The position numbers and the translations under genes were made by a program. A stretch of DNA of 64,000 bases, from NCBI GenBank assembly GCA_019671135.1, contig JAHRHY010000001.1, positions 434,001-498,000 of the forward strand. Direction: 5' to 3'. The stretch is from Linnemannia hyalina. Its lineage: Eukaryota > Mortierellomycota > Mortierellomycetes > Mortierellales > Mortierellaceae. Under the pieces are notes generated by a model. It was given only the letters and a program-made list of their open reading frames with translations. It was not told where the DNA came from and did no database searches. Shown in pieces: positions 32,256 to 44,700 of this stretch. Positions within the stretch are counted from its first letter, which is position 1. The number at the start of each line of letters is the position of its first letter.

Positions 32256-33712
32256 CTAGACGCTGTCAGGAGAGAAAGCAAGGGCCCAGATGGTCCGAGT
32301 GTGGCCCTCAAGGACGTGCAGAGACTCTCCTGTCCTGGCCGACCAGAGTCGCACGGCACAGTCGTGGCCGGCAGAAGCAATCCATTTGAAGCACGGTGAA
32401 TACAGAACGTCGACAAGTGGAGACAGATGACCCTTCAGGATCACTTTTGGTTCCCCTGTCATAATATCCCTGAACTGCACCGTCCTGTCGTCATGCCCCG
32501 TAACGATCGTCCTACCATCCTGAGAGATATCGACACAGACCGCACTATCAAACTGCCCATCCGAAATGGCATCGGATACCGCCGCCTCGCCAGCCTTCCA
32601 AAGCCGCACCGTCCCGTCCCAGGCCCCAGAGGCAATAAAGTCGCCAATAGGTGAATACGCAACAGTGCTGACTCTGTATCGATGTCCCGAAAGCGTGCTC
32701 AGTCACTCGCCAGTGTGGACATTCCACAAACGGACGATACTGTTCATGTCACAAGAGGCGAGCTGGTTGCTGTCAGGCGAATATGACAAGTCGAGAACTG
32801 TCATACGGTGTCCCATGAGCGTGCGGAGCCATTCCCTTGTGTCGGCGTCCCAGAGTCGAATGTGGAACTCGTCACCACTGGTGGCAAACTGGCAGCCGTC
32901 AGAAGAATAGGCCACTGTCCGCATAGGCTCGACATGGCGTCCGATAATCCCGAGGTGCTCTCCAGTCTTGACGTCCCAACTCTGCACCGTAAAGTCCTTG
33001 CTGGCGGATAAAAGCCGATTGCCATGGGGTGAGAAACGTACACAGTGCACAACGTCCTGATGCTCTCTCAACACATGCAAGGTCTCGCCAGTCTCGACCG
33101 ACCAGATCCGGATCGTGGCGTCGTCACTCCCGGTAGCGATCAGGGACCCATCGCACGAGTACGAGATACAAGTGACAACGGCATTGTGGCCACGTAAGGT
33201 CAACCGGGTTATACTCGTGAGAATGTCACCCACCTCAACCGTGCCACCAAAACTCCCCCTAGCCAGCTCTCGAGCGATCGGCGAGACAGCAATAGCAGAC
33301 CTTCCAGGATACTCAGCAACCAGTTCCCACTCATCAGTCTCATAAATACAAATCGTGTCATCCTCTGTCGACACGGCAAGGAGAGTCCCGTCGGACGTAA
33401 ACTCGCATTTCGAAACCAACATGCCTACCTCCAGAAACGGGAGCTCTCCGCACTGCACCCTCTCTATCTGCGCCTTGCTGAGGTTCGCATGTCGAAGCCA
33501 CGCCTTGCTAAAGTTAACATCTGTCAGATCCGCCTCCCGCAAATCCGCACTATCAAACTGCGCCCCACGAAGATCGGCCCCGGGAATCCTGACGCCCTTC
33601 AAGTCCGCGCCGTTGAACCGAACTCCAGCCCTGACCAAGATCGAGATCGCATTCGCCACCGCCTGGTTCGTCCTCTCAATGCCTCATCATGCCAGGACAT
33701 ATCATTTAACAA
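32256..33712 (-). pseudogene. Broken pentapeptide-repeat / WD40 protein (C-terminal part of repeat-protein family)
   Basis: Read on the minus strand, a segment with WHDEALRGRT leads, after a frameshift near 33668-33676, into AVANAISILVRAGVRF, then pentapeptide repeats (FNGADLKGVRIPGADLRGA, ADLREADLTDVNF) and about ten WD40 blades, for example LIATGSDDATIRIW, RLLSASKDFTVQSW, FIASGAWDGTVRLW and WIASAGHDCAVRLW. A TGA at 32703-32705 interrupts the linker between two blades; without it the WD40 array would run on to a stop at 32256. The N-terminal regulatory part expected in the family is absent upstream. Pentapeptide plus WD40 architecture is seen directly; membership in a large Mortierella ARM/pentapeptide/WD40 family is inference from memory. 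A shortened WD40-only protein could still be expressed from the ATG near 33657. Confidence 0.85.
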
Positions 33713-35161
33713 ACAAACAAAATGAGTTGTGCAGTGCACCAGTATATGGCAAAGCACATTTAGGATGGATCTTCTGCAGTTGGCCCACAGCAAGTATCCA
33801 CGGAAGGTCTAGGGAATAATAAGAGTAGAAATGATAGGTTAGGGAAGAGACAGCTATGGCAAAGAAGATGCGACTTGCCCTGAGTGATGTTCCCTTTCGA
33901 CGGCGATCAACCTGGATCGCGTCGAATAGATGAAAACCTAATTATGATATTTCGCTGGTTGGCCGAAGGGAACAAAAAAAAGATAAAACGCTTCTGTCAA
34001 CTGCAGCGCTGGAGTGGGGTTTTGATGACAAACCATGGCGCTATCTTGAATAAGGGGTTGATACCTGGCGACCCCCTTTGGTTGTCGAGGCTTCCAGTAC
34101 GGTACTCCTGGGTACCTGGCGTATCGCAGGCCAGGTCAAAAAAAATGTTTAGTACAAAAGAATCATGCGAGACGAGGAAAAGGCTGGCAATGTCGGGTCG
34201 GAACAGGAAAAAACCTGTTTGTGACGCAAGATGGACGACAGCCAAAAAGATTTCCTGTTTCCTGCCTTGGTTTGTCGGGTGTTTGTGGTGAGAGCAAGAA
34301 ATATTTTGCAATGGGGATGTGTGTTCGTTTCGTACTCTCAAAAGTCAGTGAGCGAGTGGATGACGATGGATTGTTCACAAGGGTAACAAAAACCTGCTTC
34401 TGCAAGGATTGTGGGATCGATGAGAAAGAAAAAAAAAAAAGATTCGCATGCGCCTAGAGGGAGCATGATCATGGTCACCAAAACCATCTCACTTTTATTT
34501 CGCGCATTGTTGTTTGCTCTCCGCTTCTTCCCATTCTTACTTCATTTTGCCTTCTTTCTCTGTTAGCTCTAGTCAGGCAAATAAACATGTTCAACAGCAT
34601 AGGACTCTTCTCTCAAGCAATGTCTCCTTTATTTTTTGTGTTTTGTCCCACTGGTTAACCCAATTGGCAAGGACTAAAAGGACGAGAAAGACAAGAGGAA
34701 AAAGAGTGATGGTCGAAAGCAAGGTTCAGACACCTGCGTTTTGGCTATTGGGACCTCTGGCACCGTTTGTTTTCATCTCTCGGAGCACAAAAGAAAAAGA
34801 TGCAAGGACACAAAGAACGAGGTAACGAGAGACGAGAAGGTAAGAAGGGCGACAATCAATTGATTGACGCTCCTTTTTTAAGGCTGTTTGCAGCTGTACC
34901 TTTATTGGCCAATGAAGAGTTTGGTGCCGCTTTCATGAAACCAAACGTGATCTTTTTTTCATTTTTGTATCTTTTTTTCCCCCCCTTTTTTGTCTTCCTC
35001 GTTTCTTCTTTCTCCACCTCTCCCGTCCCTTCACAACCAAATACCCCGCCCGTCCTCCGTCTTCCGTTCAAAGGATTCACCCAACTACAGTACAGAAGAA
35101 AAACCTCAACAAAACAACAACCAACAAGCCTTATCAACACCACAAAACACACAGAGAAACC
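33713..35161. other. Intergenic and promoter region of the CP2 factor gene
   Basis: No gene supported. Short frames on both strands lack domains. From 34940 the DNA becomes T- and CT-rich and then CAA-rich up to the ATG at 35162, typical of leaders here. Confidence 0.45.
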
Positions 35162-38100
35162 ATGTCGTCCTCACTGGACCACCAAGGGACTCAATATGGC
35201 CTCAACAGCAATAACTCCGGGAGCAACAACAACAACAACAGCAACTCCAACAGCTACAGCAACAATGCCATAGACAGCAGCAGCAGCAGTAGTAATGGTG
35301 GCAACAGCTCCAACAACAATGGTGGTGGAGACAACAGCAACAATGGCGACTACCATCTCGGAGGATACCAGCCTAACCAACAGCAGCAGCAAAGGCATCC
35401 TCAGCACCAACAGCAGCAGCAGTTCCATCAGCAGCAGCAGCAGCATGACTACCATCAGCAGAGCAACATGCATCCTCAGCGCTCATCCAATCAGCCGAAC
35501 CAGCAGAACCAGCAGCAGCAACGTCATCCTAATCAGTACGGACAGCAACAACAGCAGCAACAGAACCAGCAAAGGCCGACGTCTCCTTATGGCCCAATGG
35601 GATCCCAGCAACAGCAGAATAATAACAACAGCAGCAGCAATAATACCAACAACAACGACAACAACAACTACAACAGTAGTAACAACAGCAACAACAACAG
35701 CTACGGCAATAACAACAACAATAGCGGCATTTCAAGGCAAAACAACTCTCAGCAGCAGCACAACCAGGGAGACTACATGTTCCGAGGCAATCAGCAGCAG
35801 TTTGATAATTATGGCCAAGGCCAACAGCAACAGCACCAACAACAGAACCAACAACAGAACCAACAGCAACAGCCACACCATTACCAGAACCAAAGTCAGC
35901 ACCAACCGCAACAGCAACCTCAACAGCATCAGCACCAGCCGCAAGCACGGAGCCATGATTCTGCGGAGCGAGGATCGGCTTCTGTCTCTGTCTCGGGTTC
36001 TTCACCCCCTCGGTCTGAGGGCGGGGCCAAGTAAGTCGACCTTGTCTTTTTTTTCTTCTCGGTTGGAGAGGTACAGAGAGATGGAGAGAGACAGCGCGAG
36101 TAGTACAGAAAAAGAGAGAGAGAGAGAGAGGTACAGAGAGAGAGGTACAGAGAGAGAACGAGAGAAGTCTTTCCTCACACCAACACGGAATCAGGGCAAG
36201 GACGATCAAGGTTCCAGCAGGACACGACAAACAAAAGGCACAGTTGGGCACATTCAATAGAATTGGATAAAGGGGACACGTATCATCATCATAGAAAAAA
36301 GGAAATGAACGACGCGAGGCACCAACCACAGCGGGGAGCCACAGGGCAGGACAGTCATAACAAAACAGGACAGGAACGATAATAGGATTAGAGTGTAAAA
36401 CACTGAGCTGTTCTTGCATTCGTTTTTCCTTCCTGTCACTTCCTCCCTTGATTTTTTCTTCTCACCTGTTTTACCACTCCATAACACGACTTGTTTGCTT
36501 TTAGTCTGCGGTTCAAGATCACATTGGAGGCTCAAACGGCGGCCATGCAGCGGCAGGACGAGACACCTGTTACCTACTTGAACAAGGGTGAGTGATTTTG
36601 AACCTCAAGCACACACAAAAAAAAAAACCTCCTTTTTTGCAGTCCGAGTGTTTCGTGAACAACATTCGCTCGCTTTTAGTCTCAATCTCATCATCTCATC
36701 GGGCAGACCGGGACTTCAATTTTTGTTTGTGTTTGCTGTTATGCTGTTATCGCTAAAACCTGTTATTTATGTACCTTTCTCCCTTCCACCAACAACAACA
36801 ACAACATTGACAAACGAATAGGTCAGTTCTACACAGTGGTGCTCGCGGATACGGAAGAGTACGACGGTGACATCACAAGTGTGATCAAGGTTACCTTCCA
36901 CGACGCATCACATCGAAGACTGGCAGCGCGATACTGGAGTTTCTGGCTTAGTCAACAGTCCAATCCCAAGGTTGCAAGGGCCCTGGATATCGGTAAGGAT
37001 GGCAAACCACTTCAATCTTCCCAAGCACACACCGCACACGCCATATTTTTGTTGCTCTGTCTCCTGGGCCACTTTTTTTCGCGCTTTCTTTTTGTTTTTT
37101 ACTGCTTCTTTCCTCTTTAAGCATAAAGGGAGATCTCAGATGGCAGGTAGAAACAAGCAATCGGAGTAATACAGGAACAGACCAAGAAGCATCGGCGACA
37201 ATAGGCAGACTCGGACAAGTAGACGGATGAACTGTTAGGATAGGTCAGCAGCAGGATAGGAGAACAGGACAAGAATGAAAACGCTGATCCATTTCATTTG
37301 TGTGGTTTGAAGAAGGGGATATGAAAAGGGAGGGAGCGATGGAAGGAAGAAATGAAGGAACGTAATTAGGCATGAACAGCAGGGCATTCATGCACCTAAC
37401 GCAGTTCTCCTGTACCAGAGAAACAAACTAACAAAACTCAATTGCCCTTTCTTCCTCCGCCCCTCCCTCAAAACCATTCACAGAAAAGGCATCGTCAAGC
37501 GGAATGATGGAAGTTCAGTCAAAGACATTCGATAGGATCTCGTTCAAGTGGAACGGAAAGGCAGGCGCCAAGTTGATGGTTCGGTTCAACTGTCTCTCGA
37601 CGGACTTTTCGCGCATCAAGGGCGTCAAAGGCATTCCACTGCGGGTTCATATGGATACCACGACGGAGGATGATAGCAATGGAGGCGAGAATTCCATGGA
37701 GCGGTCCTTTGCCAAGATCAAGTTGTTCCGTGATAAGGTATTTCATACTTTCTGTCCTTATTAGTACTGGGAATGCATTTCGAAACCATGCATTACTAAC
37801 CAAAGCATTTTCTGTGGTGTTATCTTTATCTTTCCCAATTACGCTGATAATTTTTTAGGGTGCAGAGCGGAAAAACAAGGATGATCACAAGCACCTGGAA
37901 AAGATGTGGGACAAGATGCGCGGCAAAAACGCCGACACCAATCCTCTCGTCAACATGTTGGCCCCTGTCCAAAGCGTGTCCCTCTTTTCGGAATGCATGG
38001 ACCACCCAGAAGGATCTGGCGAGGACGAGACGTTGGATCTGTCCGAAACGCTTGCACACGATCCTGAGGGTGATGTGGATGCTGCTGGCGGAGAGGATGG

Positions 38101-38806
38101 TGCGGCGACAAGTGTGACGTCTTCTAGACAGGATTCTGATGCTAATCGCCATTCCTCTAGTGGTGGAGGAGGAAGTGGCAGCACCAATGACACAGAGTCG
38201 AATTCTTTGGTGCCTGTTACGAAGAAACGGCGTCGGGGGACGGATAACACGGGAAGCGGCAGTAACAGTAGCAGCAGCAACTTTGACCAACAGTATCCTC
38301 AACAGCAACAGCAACAGCAACAGCAACAACAGAGTCAAATTGGATACCTCAACCCTTCTTCATCACCCTCCAGCGGCAGCGTCGGATTTCTTAACAGCAC
38401 CGGCGGAACCAGCAATAGCAGCAACAACAGCAACAGTAGTACCAGTGGCTCAATGAAGATGACAATGTCCTCCGACCTCTTTCTGGACCGCGACCCAAGC
38501 TACGTCCCACAAACGCGTAAGAAGAGGCCGGTCCTCTGTCTGTACATCAAGATTGGCGGCGAGTCCGTCTACCGGGCTGTGTACCTCGAAAAGTATACTC
38601 TCACGGATCTGATCCAGAAGCTGTCCGAGAAGCTTGAGATCCAGTCGTCAACTATTTCTTGTGTCTATCGCAAGACAACCAAGAAGGAGTTGATGGTGAG
38701 GGTTGATGACTCAATGGTTGCCCAGATGACGGATGAGTTGGATATGGTCGTGGATTATGACTTTAACCAGATGGACGGAAGTGTCAACCTCACCCTCAAG
38801 TACTAA
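35162..38806 (+). CDS. CP2/Grainyhead-type transcription factor with Gln/Asn-rich N-terminus
   Basis: Sequence-specific nuclear DNA-binding protein. In ascomycetes a homologue controls cell-wall remodelling and conidial separation. Exons 35162-36030, 36505-36587, 36822-36992, 37484-37737 and 37859-38806 give 774 residues. Residues 1-275 are almost entirely Gln, Asn, Ser and His. The DNA-binding domain spans about 290-490: LRFKITLEAQTAA, TPVTYLNKGQFYTV, VIKVTFHDASHRRLA, YWSFWLSQQ, DRISFKWNGKAGAK, GIPLRVHMDT and CAKIKLFRDKG-like FAKIKLFRDKGAERKNKDDH. After a Ser/Gln-rich linker containing KKRRRG, a ubiquitin-like dimerisation domain (about 680-774: CLYIKIGGESVYRAVYLEKY, TLTDLIQKLSEKLEI) ends the protein at NLTLKY. 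Splice junctions were set by phase and by alignment to the CP2 fold. An Arg/Gly nuclear signal is plausible in the linker. Confidence 0.93.
36111..36158. repeat. (GA)n tract in first intron of the CP2 gene
   Basis: AG dinucleotide run broken by GGTACAGAG units in the intron 36031-36504. It has no coding role and may be length-polymorphic. Confidence 0.85.
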
Positions 38807-39646
38807 AAAACAAAGGGAGAAATGAGATTGATGAACGATCAACGACTTTTGTGGAGGTCGCATCGCCTCCTTTTTCTTTTCCAACCGCCCCCCTTCTCTC
38901 ACTCCACGCCCACCCAACTCATGTCTGTTTGACACACACGCTTTTACATAGAAAACTCAAAAAAACTCAACACCCCAAAAGGAGACAAACAACGCTGATC
39001 ATTTCTTTTCCTCGCTTCAACAAAAAACAAAAAAGGGGGCAATCAACAAGGAAAGTAATTGGGATGAGTTTGATATGATACATTTATTGCAGTTTCTTTG
39101 TAAGGTTGTTCGTTGTTGTTATTTTTGTCTTTTTTTTTTTTTTTTTTGTTTTGTGTTTTTTGGATGGTAGTGGTGGTTGTTTGCAGAAAGGGGTTGTTGT
39201 AAAGATTATCCACAATGGTGGAAGTGGAGGAAGGGGGTTTCTGTTAATCGTTTTTTCTAAAGTAAGCGGGGCGAAAAAGATAGGGGTGACGGTGGAAGAA
39301 GAAGAAGGCGGTTCTTTGTTGTGGTACGATGGTACGGAATGAAGGGGTCATAACAAAAAAAAAAAAATAGCAAAGTTTAAGAAAAAAAATGAAAAGAATA
39401 GAGGAGGGGGACAAGCAAAACAAATGAATCAAAAAGAACAAGGACTGGGTAAGCCGTAAAAAAAAACAATACGACGGGAAGAGAAAGTGAATGAAAAAAA
39501 AAAGTGTAGTGCGAAACAAAATCATGAACAAGATCCAGCTTTTCATGATGAAGGGGGTCTTCCAAGAAAACGATAGGAACATCCTGTTTCCCGTAAGGAT
39601 CCAGACTGTATCCTGTTCTATTCTTGAAAGGCTTTCCGTTTCTCAT
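38807..39646. other. Convergent 3' region between CP2 factor and TPT transporter
   Basis: Holds the 3' ends of both genes. T17 (39131-39147) and A-rich (39355-39370) homopolymers occur. No gene seen. Confidence 0.5.
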
Positions 39647-41757
39647 TTACTGGGTCGATATCCTGATGTTCTGCAACTCTTCGCTCTCCTTCTCCGTCAG
39701 TATTGGTCCGTTGTTGGAGGAGACCTGGGGGAATGCTGGAGTTGGGGGTCTCATTCTCTGAGCCTTCTCACGGAAGTCCACATAACTAGAAACGTAAAAG
39801 GAATCAAAGTTAGTGATGTTGAGTTATGAGGCTGAGAAAAGCCGGATGAAATGCAACGAAAAAATGGCCAAGGAAGAGGTGAATCGTACCTGTAGCAGGC
39901 ACCTCCACAGAGGGTCATGATGATTCCGAGTCCATTGAGGAATCCAATCTTGGTGTTGAACACTGTCACGGCAACCACGATCGACAACACCTGCTTGACA
40001 TTGGCTATCAGATCAATGAGATAAAAAAGTAACAGGTCAGCGATAGGTCCATTGGGGTCCAGATTCTTCGCCTTTTCCCCTGCAACGAACAATGTCATCG
40101 TGCATATCCATGTTCAAAATGGTTACCTGCGACAGTCATGGTGAGAGCGCTGGTCTTCTTGTTGGCGGTGAAGGAGACGAAGTTAAGGAAGAAGGCAATG
40201 ATACCGTTAATGAGGAGAGCCACGATCAGGCTGGCGCTCATCTCCGTTTTGCAGAACGACACAACCTCATCCAGCTCGCCCTTCATCCATGAAAAGATCA
40301 CAGTCTGAACAAAAGCCAAGGGCGACATGCGGAGCAAAAGGTCGAGAGGGTGGAGCTGCAAACGTCCCATCTGGATCCGGTTGGTGACGACAGTCTTGAC
40401 GGCCGCAAGGACTGTGCCGAGAACAGTCAAGAAGAAGCCCATGGCGGTGTAGGAGTAGTCGCCGACGGTCGCCATGTAGACTCCCAAGAGCAAGGGCATC
40501 AGGGACAGGTAGGTCAGGGTTGTGTAGCGCTTGCCGAGGAACAGAATAGAGATCGCGATGGTAAACACTGGAGTCATGGCCCGCACGACTTGGTGGAAAG
40601 CGACCGACACTTCATGTCTGTTGTTTCATGTCGGAGCCATATGATATGGAAGGAAAGAAGATGGAGGGTCAGTTAGTCAGTCATCATCTGAGTGGGGACT
40701 TTTTCTGGTAAAGAAAGAGGCCCTTCCGCCCTTTCTTTTTTTGATGTAATTGCTTATCCAACTCGCCAGGTTTATCGGGAAAGGGCAAGCGCCTCTCCTG
40801 GCTCCGCCCCGACCACTCCTTCTCCTTTTTTCTGTCTCCTATCTGTCTCCTCAATCCTCTTCTGGGATACAATATCCCGCTTCCAAGAAGCCTTAGCTGC
40901 AGGAGATCATCCGGCTGGGTAGGTTTCCTGGTCGGCAGCGATTTTCCTCGCCGATTTGGATAAATTTGCACGTGGACACACTACGCACCACCCTTGCTGG
41001 TTTGCCCAGAACTCCATGAATATCCACCCAACCAGCCAGCCACGGCTTTGTTTTTGTGAGGGTGTGTTATTTTCAGAGGCACCGCCTCCGGAGCGCCATT
41101 TTGATCTCTCCCATTATCCCTTCCTTTTGTTCTTGTTGGCTGTGTGTTGATCTGCTGGTCTGTGTTGGTCCAGTGGTCTGTTTGGTTCCAAGTATGCGTC
41201 GTCCAGTCCAGGGTCGTTTGGGTTCATGTGTCCATTTTTCCACTCAATTTCGGCCAATTTTGTTGTTGGCTCTCCCTTTCCACGTAATTCACCGTCCAAA
41301 AAAGATACACAAGCACACAAAACGCAGCACACAGACACTTCAAAAAAGATGAAGGGAGCGAAAGTAAGGGGGAGAGAAAGAAAGTGACAAAAAAACACAA
41401 CAACAAAAACAAAGGAAGAACTTACAGTGACACGTTGCTAATAGCGATGTTCATCGTGTAAAGGAACGAGAACATGAGCATGACCATGTTCTCGTTCTCG
41501 CCCAAGGTGGCCGGTGTGAAGTATCCCAACCGTCCCATGATATAAGCGCCGACTCCCGAGCAAAGGGTATGAATACCAGTAAGGGTCCAAGGGAAACCAA
41601 ACTTGAATGTACTAAGGATGGCCTTGTTGTAGATGGTGAGGGAGAGGTTGAGCATAAAGTAGGCGGCCAGCCAGGAGTACGAGGTGTCGATTTTGGCCGG
41701 CCTTGGTCCTGCGCCGTTCAGCTGCAAAGGATGGGGTCGTGAATTTGCTGGAGGCAT
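39647..41757 (-). CDS. Triose-phosphate-translocator (TPT/DUF250) family transporter
   Basis: Drug/metabolite superfamily carrier exchanging phosphorylated sugars or nucleotide-sugar-like substrates, expected in Golgi or ER membrane. Minus-strand exons 41757-41426, 40617-40127, 40004-39890 and 39785-39647 give 358 residues with consistent phases. The N-terminus is short and Pro-rich, then about ten helices: AYFMLNLSLTIYNKAIL, FPWTLTGIHTLCSGVG, then VSVAFHQVVRAMTPVFTIAI, TYLSLMPLLLGVYMATVGDY, MGFFLTVLGTVLAAVKTV, LDLLLRMSPLAFVQ, NFVSFTANKKTSALTMTVAG, NVKQVLSIVVAV, FNTKIGFLNGLGIIMTLCGG. TSALTMTVAGNVKQ and LLRMSPLA are TPT-family hallmarks. The ATG at 41757 was chosen over one 90 codons upstream whose translation is low complexity. 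The first intron (41425-40618) is unusually long, about 800 nt. The substrate is undetermined. Confidence 0.9.
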
Positions 41758-44700
41758 CTTTTGTTGATGTTGCTTAGATCGGGGTGATGATGCGGATGAT
41801 GGGGCGAGGCGGACTGGCGGGATGTGGCGAGGAGCAAGTGTTTCCAGGAGACTTGCGAGAGAGAGAGAGACTTTATCCGTGAGAGAGAGTTGCTTTTGAT
41901 GAGGTTTTTTTTGTTTGCTTGCTTGTGATGTTCGCCACTGAGGAAGGAGGAGAGGTGAAGTGTGAAAAAGTCGAAAAATGAAGCCTGGAAGGAATAAAAG
42001 AGATCTAAGAAGGAACGAAGAGGACAAAGAGATGAGCGGACTAGTTGTCAGTACAGTACAATCAATCGTATGTTACAACACCCCTTTTTCAGGGGTGGGT
42101 GAAAGGTCACGGTAAGACTTTTCTTTTTTTTCCTTTTTTTTTGTTCAGCAACAACGAGTGAGGTTTCTTTTCTTTTGTTCATGTTCATGTTCCGTACAAT
42201 AACAAGATCGTTGACGTCGTGAAAAGAAGGCCGGTGGCGATGGGGAAGGTTGGATATGCAATTGAAGATGAAGAAGGAGAGTGAACAAAGGAGAAGAAGC
42301 CCAGAATAGCAACGGACAAAATAACAAAGCAAGGAAAGTGGGTACGGGAGGAAGGGAGAAGGAGGGTGCAAGGGAGGAAAAAAGATAACGAAGGGAAACA
42401 AGGAGCAAAACAAAGGGAACGGCAGAAGCGTGTCCATGATAACAACCAAGAAACTGTCAACAACAACTGACAGCAATATCGAATGCCATCGATCTCTCCC
42501 TCGCGTTCTCCCACTCTCGTCCGTTAACTTTGTGGTTGCCCTTCCTGTTTTTCTGTCTAATAAAAATAATGAGCAATAGAGAGCGAGCAAACACTATCCA
42601 GCTGTTCGCTTTTTCTTCCTTTCTTCCTTCGTTCTGAGTGCGGAATGGTTCAGTACCCCTCCCCTTGGAGGAGAGTCTAATCAGTTGAGTTTCCCGACTC
42701 TTTGCTCATCTTTTCATTCTGTCACACATATGCCCTGTAACCATGTCGTTTTTAAATGAAATAAAGCAACATGAACTCTATGTCTCCCAGGGTCGGACAC
42801 ACTTTCCACTCTCTTATCCATATCCTATGTGGTTCCTTGTCCCGTCACTATACAGCTGATTGTTCCTGTGGTGATTGTTACTGAGACTTTGAAGTGATCA
42901 GCGATCACTGACTGATCCTCCTAGTCTTGTTCCTGAGGTGATCCCTGGTTTGTTCCTGAGGACTTGTCAGCTTGTCCATGGTCCTGTTCCTGAATTTTTT
43001 TTCACGGCTATCAAGGCGCGAGTGACGTTTTTTGCCACCATTTTTGCACCTGTATTTACCAGACGTACAACAGAAGGTGGAATGCCAAGTTGAATGAATA
43101 AGACACTGGAGTAATGCAATGAGGAAAGTGAATGAATGAATGCAAAGGAAAAAAATATGAGAGTGAGTGGTATGCAGAAGGAGGACAGATAAAGGATAGA
43201 AGAAAGGAAGAGAAGAAAGAAAAAAAGGACTGAAAAAGAAGAAACGGGTTCAGAAGAGGGGAAACAGCGATAAAAATACCCATGGCGACAACAACAACTG
43301 AGTGTGTGAGTGAGCATTTGGCCCTAATGGTCTGGTCTGGGTAACAGCAACATAATCTTTTGTTGTTTGTATTAGCATAGCCTGGATGCTCATTACAGAC
43401 CGGAGGCGGAAGGAGAAGATGAAGAAGGTCTCAGATCCATTATGTTTTTCATTTGCATTCAATTGATTTGCATATTCTGTCGTTCCATCTTTTCTTGTTT
43501 TTTTACTCCGAGTGGGCAGAAGAAGACAAGTAACGCAATCTTCACAAAACAACAATTGACCTTTGGCCGGACACAGCATCATTTGTTACTTACTTCCCTT
43601 TCCCAGCACTGTTCATGGCTTGATCCTCAAACATAGAGACAAACAAACAAACAATCAAAGATGGATATGCGCGTCGTTCAATGTCCTCGTCCCAACAACC
43701 TATAGCATGTACTTTTGTCGTCAATTGTAGGACCGAATAACAATGCTTTACCTTCTTCCCTTTTGTTCCTCCGCTCCCTCCATAGAAGACTAAAGCTCAA
43801 TAGGATCTTGTCGCATAAAGAAAGGCCAAACAATCGATTGCACTAACATAAATTGACTTATTACAACTTCATTTTTTTTTCTGCCACAACAACCACCCTT
43901 CATTGTCTCTTACTTCTCTCTCTGTTCTTTTTCTTCTTTCTTTTCAACACTTGTTTACCGTTAGAGAGCGATCAGTCAAGAATGAAAGACATGGTGGTTG
44001 AATGAGAAAAAGAAAAGGTGAGCCCTGGCTCAATAGCATCAAAACAGACACCGGCTAATATGCCATGCCCTACCTTTTGCTCTATTTCATTTCTTGTAGA
44101 TGACGATTTCGTACCACCAGTGACAGAGAAGGGTGCCCCTCCTCGCTGAGAAGTCGGTTTTCTTGCACTGCGATACTACGTTAGTTTGTCTACAAGACTT
44201 GCCAGTCTTCACCAGTTGTCGTGGACCAGCCACGTGCTCTTTCTCTTTCACAACTTATGGTATCCATGGAGCTCGAACCGCTCCTGCGAAATTCTCCTCG
44301 GGATATTTACCATACCATACCATACTATACCGCCTACCAGAGTATAATACCTCTCTCTCAATGTACAACTGAAAACTATAACAGAGTGTTGGAGAGACCG
44401 AGAGCCATTCCTCACACCTCGGCTCCCTCCATTCCATCGCTTTTTTTTGTCCTCTCATTCCTCGTTGTCGCTTAGAGAGCCATCAGTAGCATAAACCCAC
44501 TAAAGCATCTCTTCATGAAACTCAATTCTGGGATATCTTCTTCATTTGTCTCCTAAGCTCGTGCTTTGTTTCTCGATCAAGGTACAAGGAACAGTTATGA
44601 TACCGAGAGAGTGCTATATAACAGCATTCTTTTGTATTCATGGTGTGTGATGCTCCCCCTCCAGACAAGGAAAGACAGAGAAAAGAAGAGAGCGAGAATG

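Noticed and set aside
35529..36419. 296-codon minus-strand frame rich in Cys and Ala
   Set aside because: It is the antisense of the Gln/Asn-coding exon of the CP2 factor.
42048..42590. 180-codon minus-strand frame upstream of the TPT transporter
   Set aside because: Low-complexity Ser/Phe/Leu from CT-rich complement; no start context or domain.
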